DNA of 64,000 bases from Acidimicrobiia bacterium (GTDB lineage Bacteria > Actinomycetota > Acidimicrobiia > Spongiisociales > UBA11373), in assembly GCA_029263095.1 (NCBI GenBank), contig JAJCYA010000087.1, forward strand, positions 1 through 64,000, in the 5' to 3' direction. The translations under genes and the position numbers were made by a program. Positions 8,880-18,627 of this stretch are shown piece after piece. Every line of letters starts with the position of its first letter. Position 1 is the first letter of the stretch. The notes beneath the pieces were generated by a model that did no database searches, was not told the origin of the DNA, and saw nothing but the letters and a program-made list of their open reading frames with translations.

Positions 8880-10898
8880 CTAGCTGTCGCAGGTGACGTA
8901 GCCGTGCAGGTTGAGTTCCTGGGTAAGGGCCGCACGGCTCTGGACACCGACCATGCCGTCTGCCGTCAGGTTCTGTGATTGCTGGAATCCAACGACCGCT
9001 GTGGTGGTGCGTGATCCGAACTGTCCGTCGAGCGGGCCGGGGTTGAATCCGAGAAGCTTCAGGATTGCTTGAAGTGCCCGCACGGTGGCCCCGCTGACTC
9101 CTCGGGCCAGCAGAGTGCCGTCCGAGGCCAGAATCGCTCCCCCGATCACTGCCGTGTGGAGGCTGGCGAGCTCACCTCTGGTGCGCGATCCGACGAGCCC
9201 ATCCACCGTCAGACCGCGGGCGTCCTGGAAGGAGCGCACCGCAGCAGTTGTGTGCTGACCGAAGAGACCATCGACCGCGCCGTCGTAGTGAGCCAAGGCT
9301 CGGAGCATTCGCTGGACGTCGGCAACGTCGGTGCCCTGTGATCCGTATCTGAGAGTGCGTTGCGAGCTGAGCAGGGCGTCGATAGAGAAGTCGTTGTTCG
9401 GGCATACCGGACCACTGGGCACGGTGGTGGTGGTTGTGGTGGCGGGCAGGGTGGTGGTGGTTGTGGTGGCGGGCAGGGTGGTGGTGGTTGTGGTGGCGGG
9501 CACGGTGGTGGTTGTGGTGGTCGGGGCCACGGTGGTGGTCGTCGTGGTGGTGGGCGGCGGCGATTCCTCGGTGCAGGTGGAGCTACTGCCAGGGGTGGTG
9601 AGTGTGACGATCTGCTGGGATCTCAGGTTGAGGCGACCACGCAGATCTCGCGTGGTGAAGGCTCGGGGTCCCCCTGAGCCATAGAACGTGACCTCGAGAG
9701 CGGCTCCTGTCGACGAGCAAGTGGTGATGGCGGCACCTGTCACCGAACTCATGTTGGGGAGCAGCGATGCCAGCTGTGAACCGGTAAACGATTTCGACCA
9801 GGTCGCATGCGGGTTGCCGACCGACGGGAGTGTGCTCCAGTGGTCGTCTACCGACTTCAGATAGACGACGGGGTTGAGGAAGGAGTTCTCACTGTTCTCG
9901 GTCATCCCGAAGGTGCTCGACGAGTAGAAGGTCGATAGCGGAACCATCTCGCCTCCAACGGTCACTGCCGGGTGAGTGAGCACCTGGTGTTCGGTGGAGC
10001 GCACGATGTCGATCCAGGCCTGACTCCCGTGGCCGTATCCGACATAGTTCTGGTCGTAGTGGGTGTCGTAGAGCTGGCACCAGCACCACGGGCGTGCGGC
10101 CGGATCGGGGCGGACCCTGGCGCGGGCGTACGCATAGGAGCGTGCGGCCACTGCCTGAGCCTGGAGCGCGGCCACTCCGCCTACGTCCGCCCACCCGTAC
10201 GGCATCTCGGAGATCCCGAGGATGTAGTGCTCGATGTCGATCTCGATCGACGAATCGACGGTGTTGGTGTTGTTGTCGGGACGAACATGTAGGGTGCCAC
10301 GCGCGTATTTGCACGGCTGTGAGACCGATCCACCAGGGGCATTCCAGTTCGTCATGTAGCAACCGGCGATCTCGATCAGGGTCGTGGGACTGTCCGCCCA
10401 CCCATCCCAGCTGCCGTCGATGTAGCAGCTTCCGCCAAACGTGCCAGACGGGGTCGACAAGTTGCAGTTGCCGTTGCTGAGGCGGGTGACCGTCGCCGAC
10501 TGGCCGGGGGAGACCGCAACCGACTGTCCGCCGATCGTAAAGGTCACCGGAACGGCGCCGGGGCCGATCGCTCGAACATGGAACGTGAGCGACTGGTTCT
10601 CCATAGTCAGGTTGACCCAAACAGGTTGGCGAAGGTTCTCGGCGACCGGACCGGTGGAGGAGCCCGTGAAGTAGTGGGTGACGATGTCCTCCCAGGAATA
10701 CCCTTCCTGGGACATGCCGAGCGCTCCGTATTGGCTCATCCCCACGGAATGGCCCCAACCTCCGCCGTCGAATACGAAGAGTTCGGAGGCGGAAGCCGGA
10801 GCAGTCGGAACGAGAGTAATGACGAGCGCAGCTGCCGTTGTTAGGGCCAGCGCTCTGATGGCACGAAGCCGAAGATGCACCCAGTAGTCAATTCGCAT
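8880..10898 (-). CDS. Secreted SpoIID/LytB-domain protein with two peptidoglycan-binding domains
   Basis: A 672-residue exported wall protein. A positively charged start and hydrophobic stretch ending ASASELF form a signal peptide (about residues 1-37). The SpoIID/LytB motif GWGHSVGMSQYGALGMSQ comes right after it, followed by a domain of about 400 residues with QAQAVAARSYAYAR, the segment that in SpoIID lies around the catalytic glutamate; here the region reads HYILGISEMPYGWADVG. A Thr/Pro/Ala linker of about 60 residues follows, then two PG-binding-1 repeats (LRYGSQGTDVADVQRML and ARGVSGATVRALQAIL). SpoIID-like enzymes are lytic transglycosylases acting on denuded glycan. ATG at 10898 has GGAGGG upstream. 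Activity here is inferred from family. Confidence 0.85.
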   Translation of the reverse strand: MRIDYWVHLRLRAIRALALTTAAALVITLVPTAPASASELFVFDGGGWGHSVGMSQYGALGMSQEGYSWEDIVTHYFTGSSTGPVAENLRQPVWVNLTMENQSLTFHVRAIGPGAVPVTFTIGGQSVAVSPGQSATVTRLSNGNCNLSTPSGTFGGSCYIDGSWDGWADSPTTLIEIAGCYMTNWNAPGGSVSQPCKYARGTLHVRPDNNTNTVDSSIEIDIEHYILGISEMPYGWADVGGVAALQAQAVAARSYAYARARVRPDPAARPWCWCQLYDTHYDQNYVGYGHGSQAWIDIVRSTEHQVLTHPAVTVGGEMVPLSTFYSSSTFGMTENSENSFLNPVVYLKSVDDHWSTLPSVGNPHATWSKSFTGSQLASLLPNMSSVTGAAITTCSSTGAALEVTFYGSGGPRAFTTRDLRGRLNLRSQQIVTLTTPGSSSTCTEESPPPTTTTTTTVAPTTTTTTVPATTTTTTLPATTTTTTLPATTTTTTVPSGPVCPNNDFSIDALLSSQRTLRYGSQGTDVADVQRMLRALAHYDGAVDGLFGQHTTAAVRSFQDARGLTVDGLVGSRTRGELASLHTAVIGGAILASDGTLLARGVSGATVRALQAILKLLGFNPGPLDGQFGSRTTTAVVGFQQSQNLTADGMVGVQSRAALTQELNLHGYVTCDS
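9419..9552 (-). repeat. 27-base tandem repeat coding the Thr-rich linker
   Basis: About three near-perfect 27-base units, then degenerate ones, each coding TTTTTTLPA or TTTTTTVPA in the linker of the SpoIID-like protein. The unit length is a multiple of three, so copy number can change without breaking the frame. Confidence 0.8.
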
Positions 10899-10959
10899 AC
10901 CCTCCGCATCGGTGCAGAACGTGGGTGAGTTGACTACTTTCTGTGGGGTCGGTGACTAG

Positions 10960-11706
10960 TTACTGGAGCGCGCCGGCAATAGCACTCAAGGTCGTTCCCG
11001 CCGGCGCATCGATCCTCTCTGACGCGAGACGGTCGAGATCGGTTGGACCTTGGTTGATGATCACGAGCGGAGCGCCGGACTCGACTGCGGTGAGGGGCAC
11101 GTATGTGGCCGGGTAGACCGACAAGGTTGAACCTACGGCGATGACGGCATCGCACGCTGACGCCATCGCCATGGCTCTGGTCATCGCGGCGGCGGGCATG
11201 TTCTCACCAAAGAAGACGACATCCACCTTGAGTATCCCGCCGCACTCGTGGCATTGGGGATCGGATTCGCCGGCGACTATTCGGCCGAGGACGGCGTCAG
11301 TGGTCAATACGGCCCGGCAATCGACGCACCTCGTCGACCGGGCGTTTCCGTGGAGTTCGACGACGGCCTCGGTGGGTATACCCGCAGCAGCGTGGAGGCC
11401 GTCGATGTTCTGAGTGACACAGCCGATCATTCGTCCGCTCTCCCATAAGGCAGTGATCGCCAGGTGGCCCTCGTTGGGCGATGCATCGAGGACACCACTG
11501 CTGGTGCGCATGGCCCATGATCGTTGCCGCGTTTCGCTGCTGGCGAGGTAGCGCTCGATTGTGAAGTCGGCGGGATCGACTCTGGTCCATACGCCGTCGG
11601 GACCCCTGAAGTCGGGAATACCCGACTCCGTGGAGATCCCGGCGCCGGTGAACAGCAGGATGGATTCCTTGGTTGCCAACAGGTCGATGGCGCGGTCTGT
11701 TTCCAC
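10960..11706 (-). CDS. cobB: NAD-dependent protein deacylase, sirtuin family
   Basis: Sir2-type lysine deacylase, 248 residues, cytosolic. All the family motifs are visible: FTGAGISTESGIPDFRG (NAD loop), TQNIDGLHAAAG, ELHGN with the catalytic His, four zinc cysteines as CVDC and CHEC, VVFFGENMP and AVGSTLSVYPA. In bacteria these enzymes regulate acyl-CoA synthetases among others. GTG at 11706 has TACGAT 6 bases upstream on the minus strand and no ribosome binding site. The unknown gene at 11746 lies upstream on the same strand, 39 bases away. Confidence 0.93.
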   Translation of the reverse strand: METDRAIDLLATKESILLFTGAGISTESGIPDFRGPDGVWTRVDPADFTIERYLASSETRQRSWAMRTSSGVLDASPNEGHLAITALWESGRMIGCVTQNIDGLHAAAGIPTEAVVELHGNARSTRCVDCRAVLTTDAVLGRIVAGESDPQCHECGGILKVDVVFFGENMPAAAMTRAMAMASACDAVIAVGSTLSVYPATYVPLTAVESGAPLVIINQGPTDLDRLASERIDAPAGTTLSAIAGALQ

Positions 11707-11712
11707 GGGCCA

Positions 11713-11718
11713 ATCGTA
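11713..11718 (-). promoter_or_regulatory. -10 box TACGAT, leaderless start
   Basis: On the minus strand TACGAT stands 6 bases before the sirtuin GTG at 11706. Confidence 0.45.
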
Positions 11719-11745
11719 TTGCGCTCGGCGGAGGGCGCAACGGTC

Positions 11746-12174
11746 CTACGAAGCGATGAGATCGTTGTACTCGACGCGAAGCGTTGGTTTCATTCGGCGC
11801 AGCTGTGCCGGCGACAGGTAGGGAATCGTCGGTCGGACGAGGACAATTGATCCGGAGCGATGAACGAGGCCTTCGGCCGCCAGGTGGGCCAGACGCAGCG
11901 GCTCGCGAACCCGGCGTCCGGCGACTGCCGCCGCCGTGAGCCTGAGCAGATCGGCTACAGCGCTGGGGCCCACGATCGCAGTCCAGAACCGCCTTACCGC
12001 GGGATCGTCGGGAGAATGCCCACGAGCAGCGAGCTCGAACAGGATCGGGGCAACCCACGGCCGGGGACGGACCGTCGGCCTTATAGCCGCTGTGGTGCCC
12101 GAAGCTGGCGCGGCATCCATCGACATGGGAGGACGGGCATTTCGACGGAGTGTTCCGGGCACCACAGCGACCAT
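11746..12174 (-). CDS. Hypothetical protein
   Basis: 142 residues, not recognised. The first 30 residues are Pro/Ala/Arg-rich and probably disordered; the rest (PWVAPILFELAARGHSP, PSAVADLLRLTAAAVAGRRV, LRLAHLAAEGLVHRSGSIVLVRP) looks like a compact helical domain with a strand pair, somewhat like a winged helix. ATG at 12174 follows a TTG two codons upstream. An inverted repeat, ATAAC/GTTAT, lies 17-30 bases upstream in an unusually AT-rich patch, so the gene may be regulated. It sits between the PBP and sirtuin genes on the same strand. Confidence 0.6.
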   Translation of the reverse strand: MVAVVPGTLRRNARPPMSMDAAPASGTTAAIRPTVRPRPWVAPILFELAARGHSPDDPAVRRFWTAIVGPSAVADLLRLTAAAVAGRRVREPLRLAHLAAEGLVHRSGSIVLVRPTIPYLSPAQLRRMKPTLRVEYNDLIAS

Positions 12175-12189
12175 ACCCAAGTGGTATCA

Positions 12190-12205
12190 GATAACAGCAG
12201 TTATA
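12190..12205. promoter_or_regulatory. AT-rich inverted repeat, possible operator
   Basis: ATAAC (12191-12195) and GTTAT (12200-12204) form a short dyad overlapping TATAAC on the minus strand, upstream of the unknown gene at 11746-12174. It stands out against the GC-rich surroundings. Confidence 0.3.
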
Positions 12206-12255
12206 TGCAACAGAAGCGACCTAGGAGCGCGAAAGAAAGACTTGAGAGCGTGCCG

Positions 12256-12286
12256 CCTCAGCCGGGGCCCGCCCGCAGTCCTGAGG
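12256..12286 (-). terminator. Hairpin after the PBP gene
   Basis: CCTCAG/CTGAGG pair (12256-12261 with 12281-12286) around a GC-rich loop starting 2 bases beyond the PBP stop codon. It lacks a U-tract. Confidence 0.35.
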
Positions 12287-12287
12287 T

Positions 12288-14780
12288 CTAGGGGTCCGGG
12301 GGAGGATCCGGATCCGGAGCAGGATCCGGCGCCGTGTAGATGCCGAGAGTGATCGTTACGACTGACGACTCGTCGATACCGGCTCCCGGCCCTGGATTGG
12401 TTCCTATCACGAGCCCGTTTTGGGCCGGGTCGTCGGTTGGTGCCTGTCCGAACACCCAGGAGAATCCGATCTGACTGTTCTGCTGGAGGGTGAGGAGAAT
12501 CTGGTTGGATTCCGCTTCGGTGCGACCCGTGAGATCGGGCAGCACAGTGGTCGGCGATAGGCCGTTCGAAACCAGGACCTCGACGGTGCTCCCCTGTTCC
12601 TGTCGTTCGCCTGCGGGCGGCGTCGATCCGATGACGGTGTCCTTGGGGAGTAGCGAGTTCTGGAGCTTGGCATCGACTTCGAACCCAGCCTTGAACATTG
12701 CTTCCTGGGCTTCCTCGAATTCGAGACCTGCCACGTCGGGTATCTCGACTCGCGGTGTTTGGTAGTAGACCCCGGTTCCCTGTGGATCGCTCGGGAAGTC
12801 CTCGACGGGAAGGTCGGCGGTGACGACCGTCATGAATTCCTTCCAGATCGGAGCCGCCAGCGTTGATCCATAGACCCGGCTGTAGAACTCGCCGTCCACA
12901 GTGATGTTCTTCATCTCCACTTGGCTGTCGGGGAACCCGACCCAGACCGCCGTCGCGTATTGCGGCACGTAGCCCACGAACCAAGTATCGGTGTTGTTTT
13001 CGTGGGTCCCCGTCTTCCCCGCCTGGGGGCGCCCGATATTGGCGCGAGGTCCGGTACCCCTGGTAATCACCTTCTCCATCGTGTTGACGACGGCGGCCGC
13101 CAGCGCCGGCTCTAGAACCTGAGCCGTCGTGATCTGGTGCTGATAGATCACGTTGCCTGCAGCGTCCTCGATGCGTTCGATCAGGTAGGTATCAACCCGC
13201 TCGCCGTAGTTGGCGATCGTCGAGAAGGCGGAGGCCATGTCCAAAGGACTCACCGCTTGGGCCCCCAGAACGATTGCCGGGATCGCGCCGAGGGGCGACT
13301 TGACTCCCAGGCGATGTGCCACATCCACGATGTTCTCAGGCCCAACAGCCACCGAGACCTGACAGAACACCGTGTTGGTCGACAGATAGAGCGCCTCCTC
13401 GAGCGACCGAATCCCGGGTTCGTTCCTTCCGGCGTTGGCACACTCCCACGGTTCGATTCCACCGAAGTCGATGATCTGTGGGGTCGTGTAGTCCCAGTAG
13501 GAGTTGAGCGGTATCCCTTGCTCGAGGGCAGCGATCAGTCCGAATGGCTTGAAGGCCGACCCGGGGTTGCGCCTTCCCTTGGTGGCGAGGTCGTACTGCC
13601 GTTGGCCGGCCTCGATGTCGGTTCCGAAATCGAGACCGGAGGCGATGACGACCTGAGCACCTGTGCGATTGTCGACCATCGCGATCGCTCCCGTCGGTCC
13701 GTCCGAACCCTGAGGGAACCAACTCTGAAGGATTCGTCGCGCCTCCTCTTGGAGTTCCGCATTGACCGTCGTGAAGATCTTGAGCCCACCACCGCCCTCA
13801 CAGTCGGTGGTATCTGCGGGGCACCCGAACAGCGCCCGGGTGCGTTGGAGGTAGGAGGAGCCCAACCCAAAGCGAGCATCGTTGAGCACCGTGTCCTTGG
13901 CTGCCAGCAGAACCTGGGGGGCAGGATCCTGAAACTCCTCCTGCCGTACGGTCTCGAGCGGTTCTGCCTTGGCAGCCTCGCCTTCAGCGGTAGTGATATA
14001 GCCCTCTTCGACCATCTGATCAATGACGGCGTTGCGAGCTCGAAGGGGTATCTCGCTGTCGTTTGTCAGGTTGTAGAGGGATGGGTTGCGGATCGGCACC
14101 GGGAGTGCTGCGGCTTCCGCGATCGTGAGCTGGTTGAGCTCCTTGTCGAAGTAGACCTCGGCGGCGGCGGTGACCCCGTATGCGTTCTCGCCGAAGAAGA
14201 TCGAATTGAGGTAGAACTCGAGGATCTGTTCCTTGGTGAACCTGCGTTCTAGCTCGATGGCGATGGTGGCCTCGGCGACTTTTCGCTCGAGAGTTGGTTC
14301 GCTCCCGATGAAGTTCTGCTTTACGACCTGCTGTGTGATAGTCGAGCCACCCTGGGTCGGACCGCCGCCAAAGTCCTCTATGAACGCCCTGGCGATCGCC
14401 TCGTAGTCGATTCCGCCATGAGTCATGAAGTCGGCATCCTCGGCACTCAATGCGGCGCCGATCACGAGATTGGGGATGTCATCGAGCGCCGTTGGTTGGC
14501 TGTTTCGTTCGGTGAGTTGGCCGAGTACCACGCCATCAGCGGTGTAGACCGTCGATAGACGAGAGAGATCGGGCAGTTCGAGCGTCATTGCTTCGACGTC
14601 GGGGATCCAGTAGTCCCGCAGATCTTGCAGCGTTCCGTGCGCCGTGTTGGCGCCGAGGAACACGAAGAGTCCGATCCAGGTAGCGGCGAGGAGGGTGATC
14701 GCTCCGAGGATCGCTCCCGACATGAGACGCCGACCGCGGCGCTCAATCCGTTCCGCCTCGTGGATGGAGATGTCGTCCAT
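12288..14780 (-). CDS. Class A penicillin-binding protein with PASTA domains
   Basis: Bifunctional peptidoglycan synthase, 830 residues. A cytoplasmic tail and one membrane anchor (about residues 20-45) precede a GT51 glycosyltransferase domain: [12 protein letters not shown] with the catalytic Glu114, [12 protein letters not shown], and [15 protein letters not shown]. The transpeptidase domain has the SxxK serine in NPGSAFKPF (about residue 406), STN in LSTNTVF, and KTG in AGKTGTHEN (about residue 587). Two C-terminal PASTA domains ([35 protein letters not shown]) may sense muropeptides or beta-lactams. The tail is Pro/Asp-rich. ATG at 14780 lacks a strong ribosome binding site. Confidence 0.95.
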   Translation of the reverse strand: MDDISIHEAERIERRGRRLMSGAILGAITLLAATWIGLFVFLGANTAHGTLQDLRDYWIPDVEAMTLELPDLSRLSTVYTADGVVLGQLTERNSQPTALDDIPNLVIGAALSAEDADFMTHGGIDYEAIARAFIEDFGGGPTQGGSTITQQVVKQNFIGSEPTLERKVAEATIAIELERRFTKEQILEFYLNSIFFGENAYGVTAAAEVYFDKELNQLTIAEAAALPVPIRNPSLYNLTNDSEIPLRARNAVIDQMVEEGYITTAEGEAAKAEPLETVRQEEFQDPAPQVLLAAKDTVLNDARFGLGSSYLQRTRALFGCPADTTDCEGGGGLKIFTTVNAELQEEARRILQSWFPQGSDGPTGAIAMVDNRTGAQVVIASGLDFGTDIEAGQRQYDLATKGRRNPGSAFKPFGLIAALEQGIPLNSYWDYTTPQIIDFGGIEPWECANAGRNEPGIRSLEEALYLSTNTVFCQVSVAVGPENIVDVAHRLGVKSPLGAIPAIVLGAQAVSPLDMASAFSTIANYGERVDTYLIERIEDAAGNVIYQHQITTAQVLEPALAAAVVNTMEKVITRGTGPRANIGRPQAGKTGTHENNTDTWFVGYVPQYATAVWVGFPDSQVEMKNITVDGEFYSRVYGSTLAAPIWKEFMTVVTADLPVEDFPSDPQGTGVYYQTPRVEIPDVAGLEFEEAQEAMFKAGFEVDAKLQNSLLPKDTVIGSTPPAGERQEQGSTVEVLVSNGLSPTTVLPDLTGRTEAESNQILLTLQQNSQIGFSWVFGQAPTDDPAQNGLVIGTNPGPGAGIDESSVVTITLGIYTAPDPAPDPDPPPDP

Positions 14781-14950
14781 GCCGCTATCCCGTCTGTCTC
14801 AAGAGGCTCCGCCAGTAGGCGGATTCACTTCTGCGGTCCACGTGCCCCTTCGGTCTTGGCCGCGGCGTCCGGGTCCTATTCGGCCCCGGACTCCGAAGCG
14901 AACGCCTCGACCGCGAACCTTGCCGACCAGGGCACTGCAGGTCTCCCGGG

Positions 14951-14956
14951 TAGCAT
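14951..14956 (+). promoter_or_regulatory. -10 box TAGCAT upstream of methylmalonyl-CoA mutase
   Basis: TAGCAT lies 23 bases before the ATG at 14980, giving a leader of about 15 bases. The other 170 bases of the divergent PBP/mutase gap hold no other feature that I can identify. Confidence 0.35.
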
Positions 14957-14979
14957 TCGTCCAACCACAGAGTGTACTA

Positions 14980-16575
14980 ATGGTCGATTCTTCTGAAGGC
15001 ACCCGTTCTACCTCCTCCGGCATCGAAATCGATGCCGTTTATGACCGTGCGTCGTTGGACGGCTGGGATTCGTCGGACGCCCTGGGAGCCCCCGGCGAGT
15101 ACCCGTTTACGCGAGGCCCATATCCGTCCATGTATCGCGGGCGTCTTTGGACTATGCGTCAATATGCAGGTTTCGGCAGTGCCGACGCCACGAATGAGCG
15201 TTTTCGCTCGTTGCTGGCCGCGGGTCAGACGGGCCTATCCGTGGCATTCGATCTCCCGACTCAGATGGGATTGGACAGCGATGACCCGCAGGCGGTGGGT
15301 GAGGTGGGCAAGGTGGGGGTTGCCATCGACACTCTCGATGACATGCGGCGGCTCTGCGACGCCATCCCGCTCGGCGATGTCTCGACCTCGATGACCATCA
15401 ACGCCACAGCCGCCGTGCTGCTGCTGTTGTACCAATTGACCGCCGAAGAGCAGGGTGTCGATCCCGACCAGGTGCGGGGCACGATCCAGAACGACATCCT
15501 CAAGGAGTACGCGGCACGCGGCGCCTACATCTATCCACCCCAACCATCAATGCGCCTGGTGACAGACCTCTTCGCCTACTGCCGTGATGAGTTGCCCGCG
15601 TGGAACACCATCTCGATCTCGGGGTACCACATCCGCGAGGCGGGCTCCACGGCGGCGGAGGAGATTGCTCTGACGCTCTCGAACGGATTGTCATACGTGG
15701 CAGCCGCGGTGGAGGCGGGTCTGGAAGTCGATGAGTTTGCTCCGAAGCTCTCGTTCTTCTGGAACGGACATAGCGGCTTCTTCGAGGAGATCGCCAAATA
15801 CCGCGCAGCACGCCGTATCTGGGCGGATCTCATGCGCAATGAGATGGGTGCTTCGAATCCGGATTCGTGGCGGATGAGGTTCCACACCCAGACGGCCGGT
15901 TCATCTCTCACCGCACAACAGCCCGAGAACAACATCGTCCGCACGACGCTCGAGGCTCTGTCTGCCGTGCTCGGCGGGACGCAGTCGCTGCATACGAACG
16001 CGTTCGATGAAGCTCTGGGGCTACCGACTGATCATTCGGCGAAGATCGCGCTTCGCACTCAACAGATCATCGGATTCGAATCGGGGGTCGCCGACACCGT
16101 CGATCCGTTGGCCGGTTCGTACTACGTCGAGTCGCTCACCGATGCCGTCGAGGACGTGGCGCGTCGCGTCATGCGCCAGATCGCCGACGCCGGCGGCGCT
16201 GTCGCTGCCCTCGAAGCCGGCATCGTGCAGCGGATGATCGAGGACTCGGCGTATCGCGCTGCACAGCGTGTCGAGTCCGGAGAGTCCGTTGTTGTGGGTG
16301 TCAACAAGTTCACCGACGACGTGGGCGCCGAGGTGCCGATGCAGACTATCGACGCCGATCTCGAGCGCGAGCAGATTGGGCGTCTCGCCGAGCACCGAAG
16401 CGTCCGTGACGGCTCCGCCGTCGAGAGAGCGCTCGAGCAGGTCCGTTCAGATGCTGCGGATACAGACATCAATCTGCTGTGGCCCATGAAGGAAGCACTC
16501 CGAGTGGGCGCCACCCTGGGTGAGGTTTCGACGGCGTTGGCCGACGTCTTCGGTCGTCACCGCCCGCCAACCTGA
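14980..16575 (+). CDS. Methylmalonyl-CoA mutase large subunit, catalytic domain only
   Basis: Catalytic (substrate-binding TIM barrel) part of a coenzyme-B12 acyl-CoA mutase, 531 residues. Motifs: [67 protein letters not shown] and [26 protein letters not shown] with Tyr is as in methylmalonyl-CoA mutases rather than isobutyryl-CoA mutases. The protein ends after the barrel and has no B12-binding domain (no DxHxxG), so a separate small subunit must exist outside this window, as in archaeal-type enzymes. The frame is open upstream to 14644 but that region overlaps the PBP gene start; ATG at 14980 fits the family N-terminus. Confidence 0.9.
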   Translation: MVDSSEGTRSTSSGIEIDAVYDRASLDGWDSSDALGAPGEYPFTRGPYPSMYRGRLWTMRQYAGFGSADATNERFRSLLAAGQTGLSVAFDLPTQMGLDSDDPQAVGEVGKVGVAIDTLDDMRRLCDAIPLGDVSTSMTINATAAVLLLLYQLTAEEQGVDPDQVRGTIQNDILKEYAARGAYIYPPQPSMRLVTDLFAYCRDELPAWNTISISGYHIREAGSTAAEEIALTLSNGLSYVAAAVEAGLEVDEFAPKLSFFWNGHSGFFEEIAKYRAARRIWADLMRNEMGASNPDSWRMRFHTQTAGSSLTAQQPENNIVRTTLEALSAVLGGTQSLHTNAFDEALGLPTDHSAKIALRTQQIIGFESGVADTVDPLAGSYYVESLTDAVEDVARRVMRQIADAGGAVAALEAGIVQRMIEDSAYRAAQRVESGESVVVGVNKFTDDVGAEVPMQTIDADLEREQIGRLAEHRSVRDGSAVERALEQVRSDAADTDINLLWPMKEALRVGATLGEVSTALADVFGRHRPPT

Positions 16576-16592
16576 CGGAAGTCGCGCTGCGG

Positions 16593-16625
16593 CTTCGAGG
16601 GCTGAGCGTCGGCGGTCTCGAAGTG
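16593..16625. terminator. Stem-loop between convergent genes
   Basis: A CTTCGAG arm and a CTCGAAG arm flank about 17 bases between the stops of the mutase (+) and the CBS protein (-). Weak; no U-tract. Confidence 0.25.
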
Positions 16626-16628
16626 GTC

Positions 16629-17456
16629 TCAGCTGTGCGCGACCGAGACCCCACCGAGCAGTCTCCCGTCGTTGTCGACGACGGGAATCGGGGACCCGTC
16701 CAGAAACGCTGCGAGATCGGTGGTCGTCTCGATCGGATCATCGGCCATGACTGAGGCCACCGGCTCCATGGCGTCGCCGACGGTTCCGCTGGGCGTTCGC
16801 TCTAGGGCGACGCGCCGCACGACGCCGACGAGGATCCCCTCGGCAACGACGGCCGCAACCGGATGTGCCATCACCGCCAAGGCGTCGCGAGCCCGCATCT
16901 GTCGGCCCAAGGCTGTGATGTCGCCCATGGCCTGGAAGCATCTGCCCGGTGCAGCCTTTGCGACTACCGATCCAGCCTGGGCGCGGTGGATGAGGCGACG
17001 ACCGGGACCAAAGAACTGTCGTTGCCACCAGGAGCCACCGGGCGCACCCAGTACCAAGAGGGCGTCGGCAGGCAGGGAATCGACCAGACCTGCTGCCGTA
17101 TCGGCGCGCACGACCTTCGTGCCGGCCTCCGGCACCAGAGGGTCGAGAGAGCCGAGCGTCTCCAAGGCCTGCTCGTCTTCGGCGTCTGATCGCGACATCG
17201 TGACGAGGACCGAATCGGTGCCGAGGCCGGCTGCGAGGAGACCCGTCAGGCTGGCAACCAGCGGTGAGTGTGGACCGGTTCCAACCGCCCCGACGACGGC
17301 GGGGATCTTGCGGTCCGGGTCGATCGCGTGCGGCACCGCAGTGCTCACCAGGCCGAAGGCCGATGCCCGGGCTGTAACCAGCAGGTCGGCCCTGGCATCG
17401 ATGCATGCCTTCGTGAGATCACCTTCCACGTGGCTCGCAGTCGATGAAAGGATCAA
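16629..17456 (-). CDS. CBS-domain protein with universal-stress-like N-terminus
   Basis: At least 275 residues. The N-terminal half (HVEGDLTKACIDARADLLVTA, IPAVVGAVGTGPHSPLVA, DALLVLGAPGGSWWQRQFFG) resembles a universal stress protein fold. The C-terminal 120 residues form a CBS pair (ARDALAVMAHPVAAVVAEG, MEPVASVMADDPIETTTDLA, SPIPVVDNDGRLLGG), which in other proteins binds adenine nucleotides. The start is uncertain. TTG at 17456 is the first usable codon, yet the frame continues open upstream past 17570 with protein-like sequence (KPLVDPTVLWTRGEHCQELA) and no ATG, GTG or TTG; a CTG near 17545 may be the true start. The role is unknown. Confidence 0.6.
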   Translation of the reverse strand: MILSSTASHVEGDLTKACIDARADLLVTARASAFGLVSTAVPHAIDPDRKIPAVVGAVGTGPHSPLVASLTGLLAAGLGTDSVLVTMSRSDAEDEQALETLGSLDPLVPEAGTKVVRADTAAGLVDSLPADALLVLGAPGGSWWQRQFFGPGRRLIHRAQAGSVVAKAAPGRCFQAMGDITALGRQMRARDALAVMAHPVAAVVAEGILVGVVRRVALERTPSGTVGDAMEPVASVMADDPIETTTDLAAFLDGSPIPVVDNDGRLLGGVSVAHS

Positions 17457-17597
17457 CGCGAGTTCCTGGCAGTGCTCGCCCCTGGTCCACAGGACGGTCG
17501 GGTCGACGAGGGGCTTCGTGGTGACGGTTGGTGGCAGTGCAGTCTCCAGGAGCAGTCGGACCCATTGTGGTCGCTTCGGCGGAGTTGCGCCGCCGGT

Positions 17598-17603
17598 TAC
17601 GCT
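17598..17603 (+). promoter_or_regulatory. -10 box TACGCT, leaderless start
   Basis: TACGCT lies 9 bases before the ATG at 17613 of the EamA permease; no ribosome binding site. Confidence 0.5.
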
Positions 17604-17612
17604 CGCTGCCCG

Positions 17613-18449
17613 ATGCCGTTCTTTCTCGCCGGGCTGTCATCACTGACTTTTGGAGTCGCCGACTTCGTCGGCGGACTGGCGACGCGACGCTCGTCGGCAG
17701 TGTCGGTCGTGTTGCTGTCGCAGTCGGTTGCAGGGACAGGTGTGCTGGCCGTTGCCCCCTTCGTTTCTGCGATTCCCGGCGCCTCGGACTTTGCGTGGGG
17801 CGCAGCCGCCGGCATTGCGGGTTCGATTGGCCTCGTACTGTTCTATCACGCCCTTGCCACCACTCGGATCGGGGTGACCGCCCCGGTGACCGCTGTGTTC
17901 GGGACGGCCACACCGGTGGTGTTCGGCATCTGGGATGGGGAGCGCCCGATGCCGCTTGCCTGGCTCGGCATCGCGCTCGCACTGATGGCGATCGTGCTCA
18001 TCGCGTTCCCCACAGGTGAGGCCTCGCCCGCCCTGATTGGGGGTACCAGGGCCGTGGCCTATGGGGCGACCGCAGGAGTCGCCTTCGGGATGTTCGGCGT
18101 GCTCATCTCGCGGACCAGCGATTCGTCCGGTATTTGGCCTCTGGTCGGATCACGCGGGGCATCAGTGGCCCTCCTAGTCCTCATCACGTTGGCGTCGCGC
18201 CGGCCGATGGTTCCTCGGGAGGCACGGGGCCTGGCGATCACCGCCGGATCTCTCGACATGGTGGCCAACGTCCTGTTCCTTATTGCGGTCCGCCAGGAGC
18301 TGCTGTCGTTGGTGGCGGTGATCATGGCGATGTATCCGGCATCGACGATCGGTCTTGCTCGATTCGTGTTGCAGGAACGAATAGGTCGCGCCCAAACAGT
18401 GGGTCTCGGACTCGGAGTGATCGCGGTGACCCTGATCGTGCTGGCATAG
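17613..18449 (+). CDS. EamA/DMT superfamily permease
   Basis: Inner membrane transporter of the drug/metabolite family, 278 residues, with about ten spans in two EamA repeats. The first repeat starts MPFFLAGLSSLTFGVADFVGG and includes LFYHALATTRIGVTAPVTAVFG; the second ends with VIMAMYPASTIGLARFVLQERIGRAQ, the usual tail of the second repeat. The substrate cannot be inferred. ATG at 17613 has TACGCT 9 bases before it. It is divergent from the CBS gene. The 178 bases between it and argJ contain a short GGCCTCGAGGCC palindrome and nothing else I recognise. Confidence 0.85.
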   Translation: MPFFLAGLSSLTFGVADFVGGLATRRSSAVSVVLLSQSVAGTGVLAVAPFVSAIPGASDFAWGAAAGIAGSIGLVLFYHALATTRIGVTAPVTAVFGTATPVVFGIWDGERPMPLAWLGIALALMAIVLIAFPTGEASPALIGGTRAVAYGATAGVAFGMFGVLISRTSDSSGIWPLVGSRGASVALLVLITLASRRPMVPREARGLAITAGSLDMVANVLFLIAVRQELLSLVAVIMAMYPASTIGLARFVLQERIGRAQTVGLGLGVIAVTLIVLA

Positions 18450-18627
18450 GACGCTTGGTGCGTGGAGGAAAGGGGCCTTGCGAAGCAGCGCTGGCCTCGA
18501 GGCCCGCTTGACCCTATGTTCATGTGTTCCACCTGTGGGCTGCTGATGATCCGAAGTGCTCTGACGGTCAACCGCTGCCTCGGAGGGCCGGAGTCAGCGG
18601 ACTAGTGCTGGCAAGCAAGGAGGCAGC

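Noticed and set aside
9419-9552. CRISPR-like tandem repeat
   Set aside because: Units abut without spacers, are in frame with a protein, and code for a Thr/Pro linker.
9331-9684. Plus-strand frame of Val/Gly repeats (VVVVVVAGRVVV)
   Set aside because: It is the antisense reading of the Thr-rich linker repeat.
17419-17982. Minus-strand frame overlapping the DMT permease start
   Set aside because: Arg/Ser/Pro-rich noise; the plus strand has the EamA permease.
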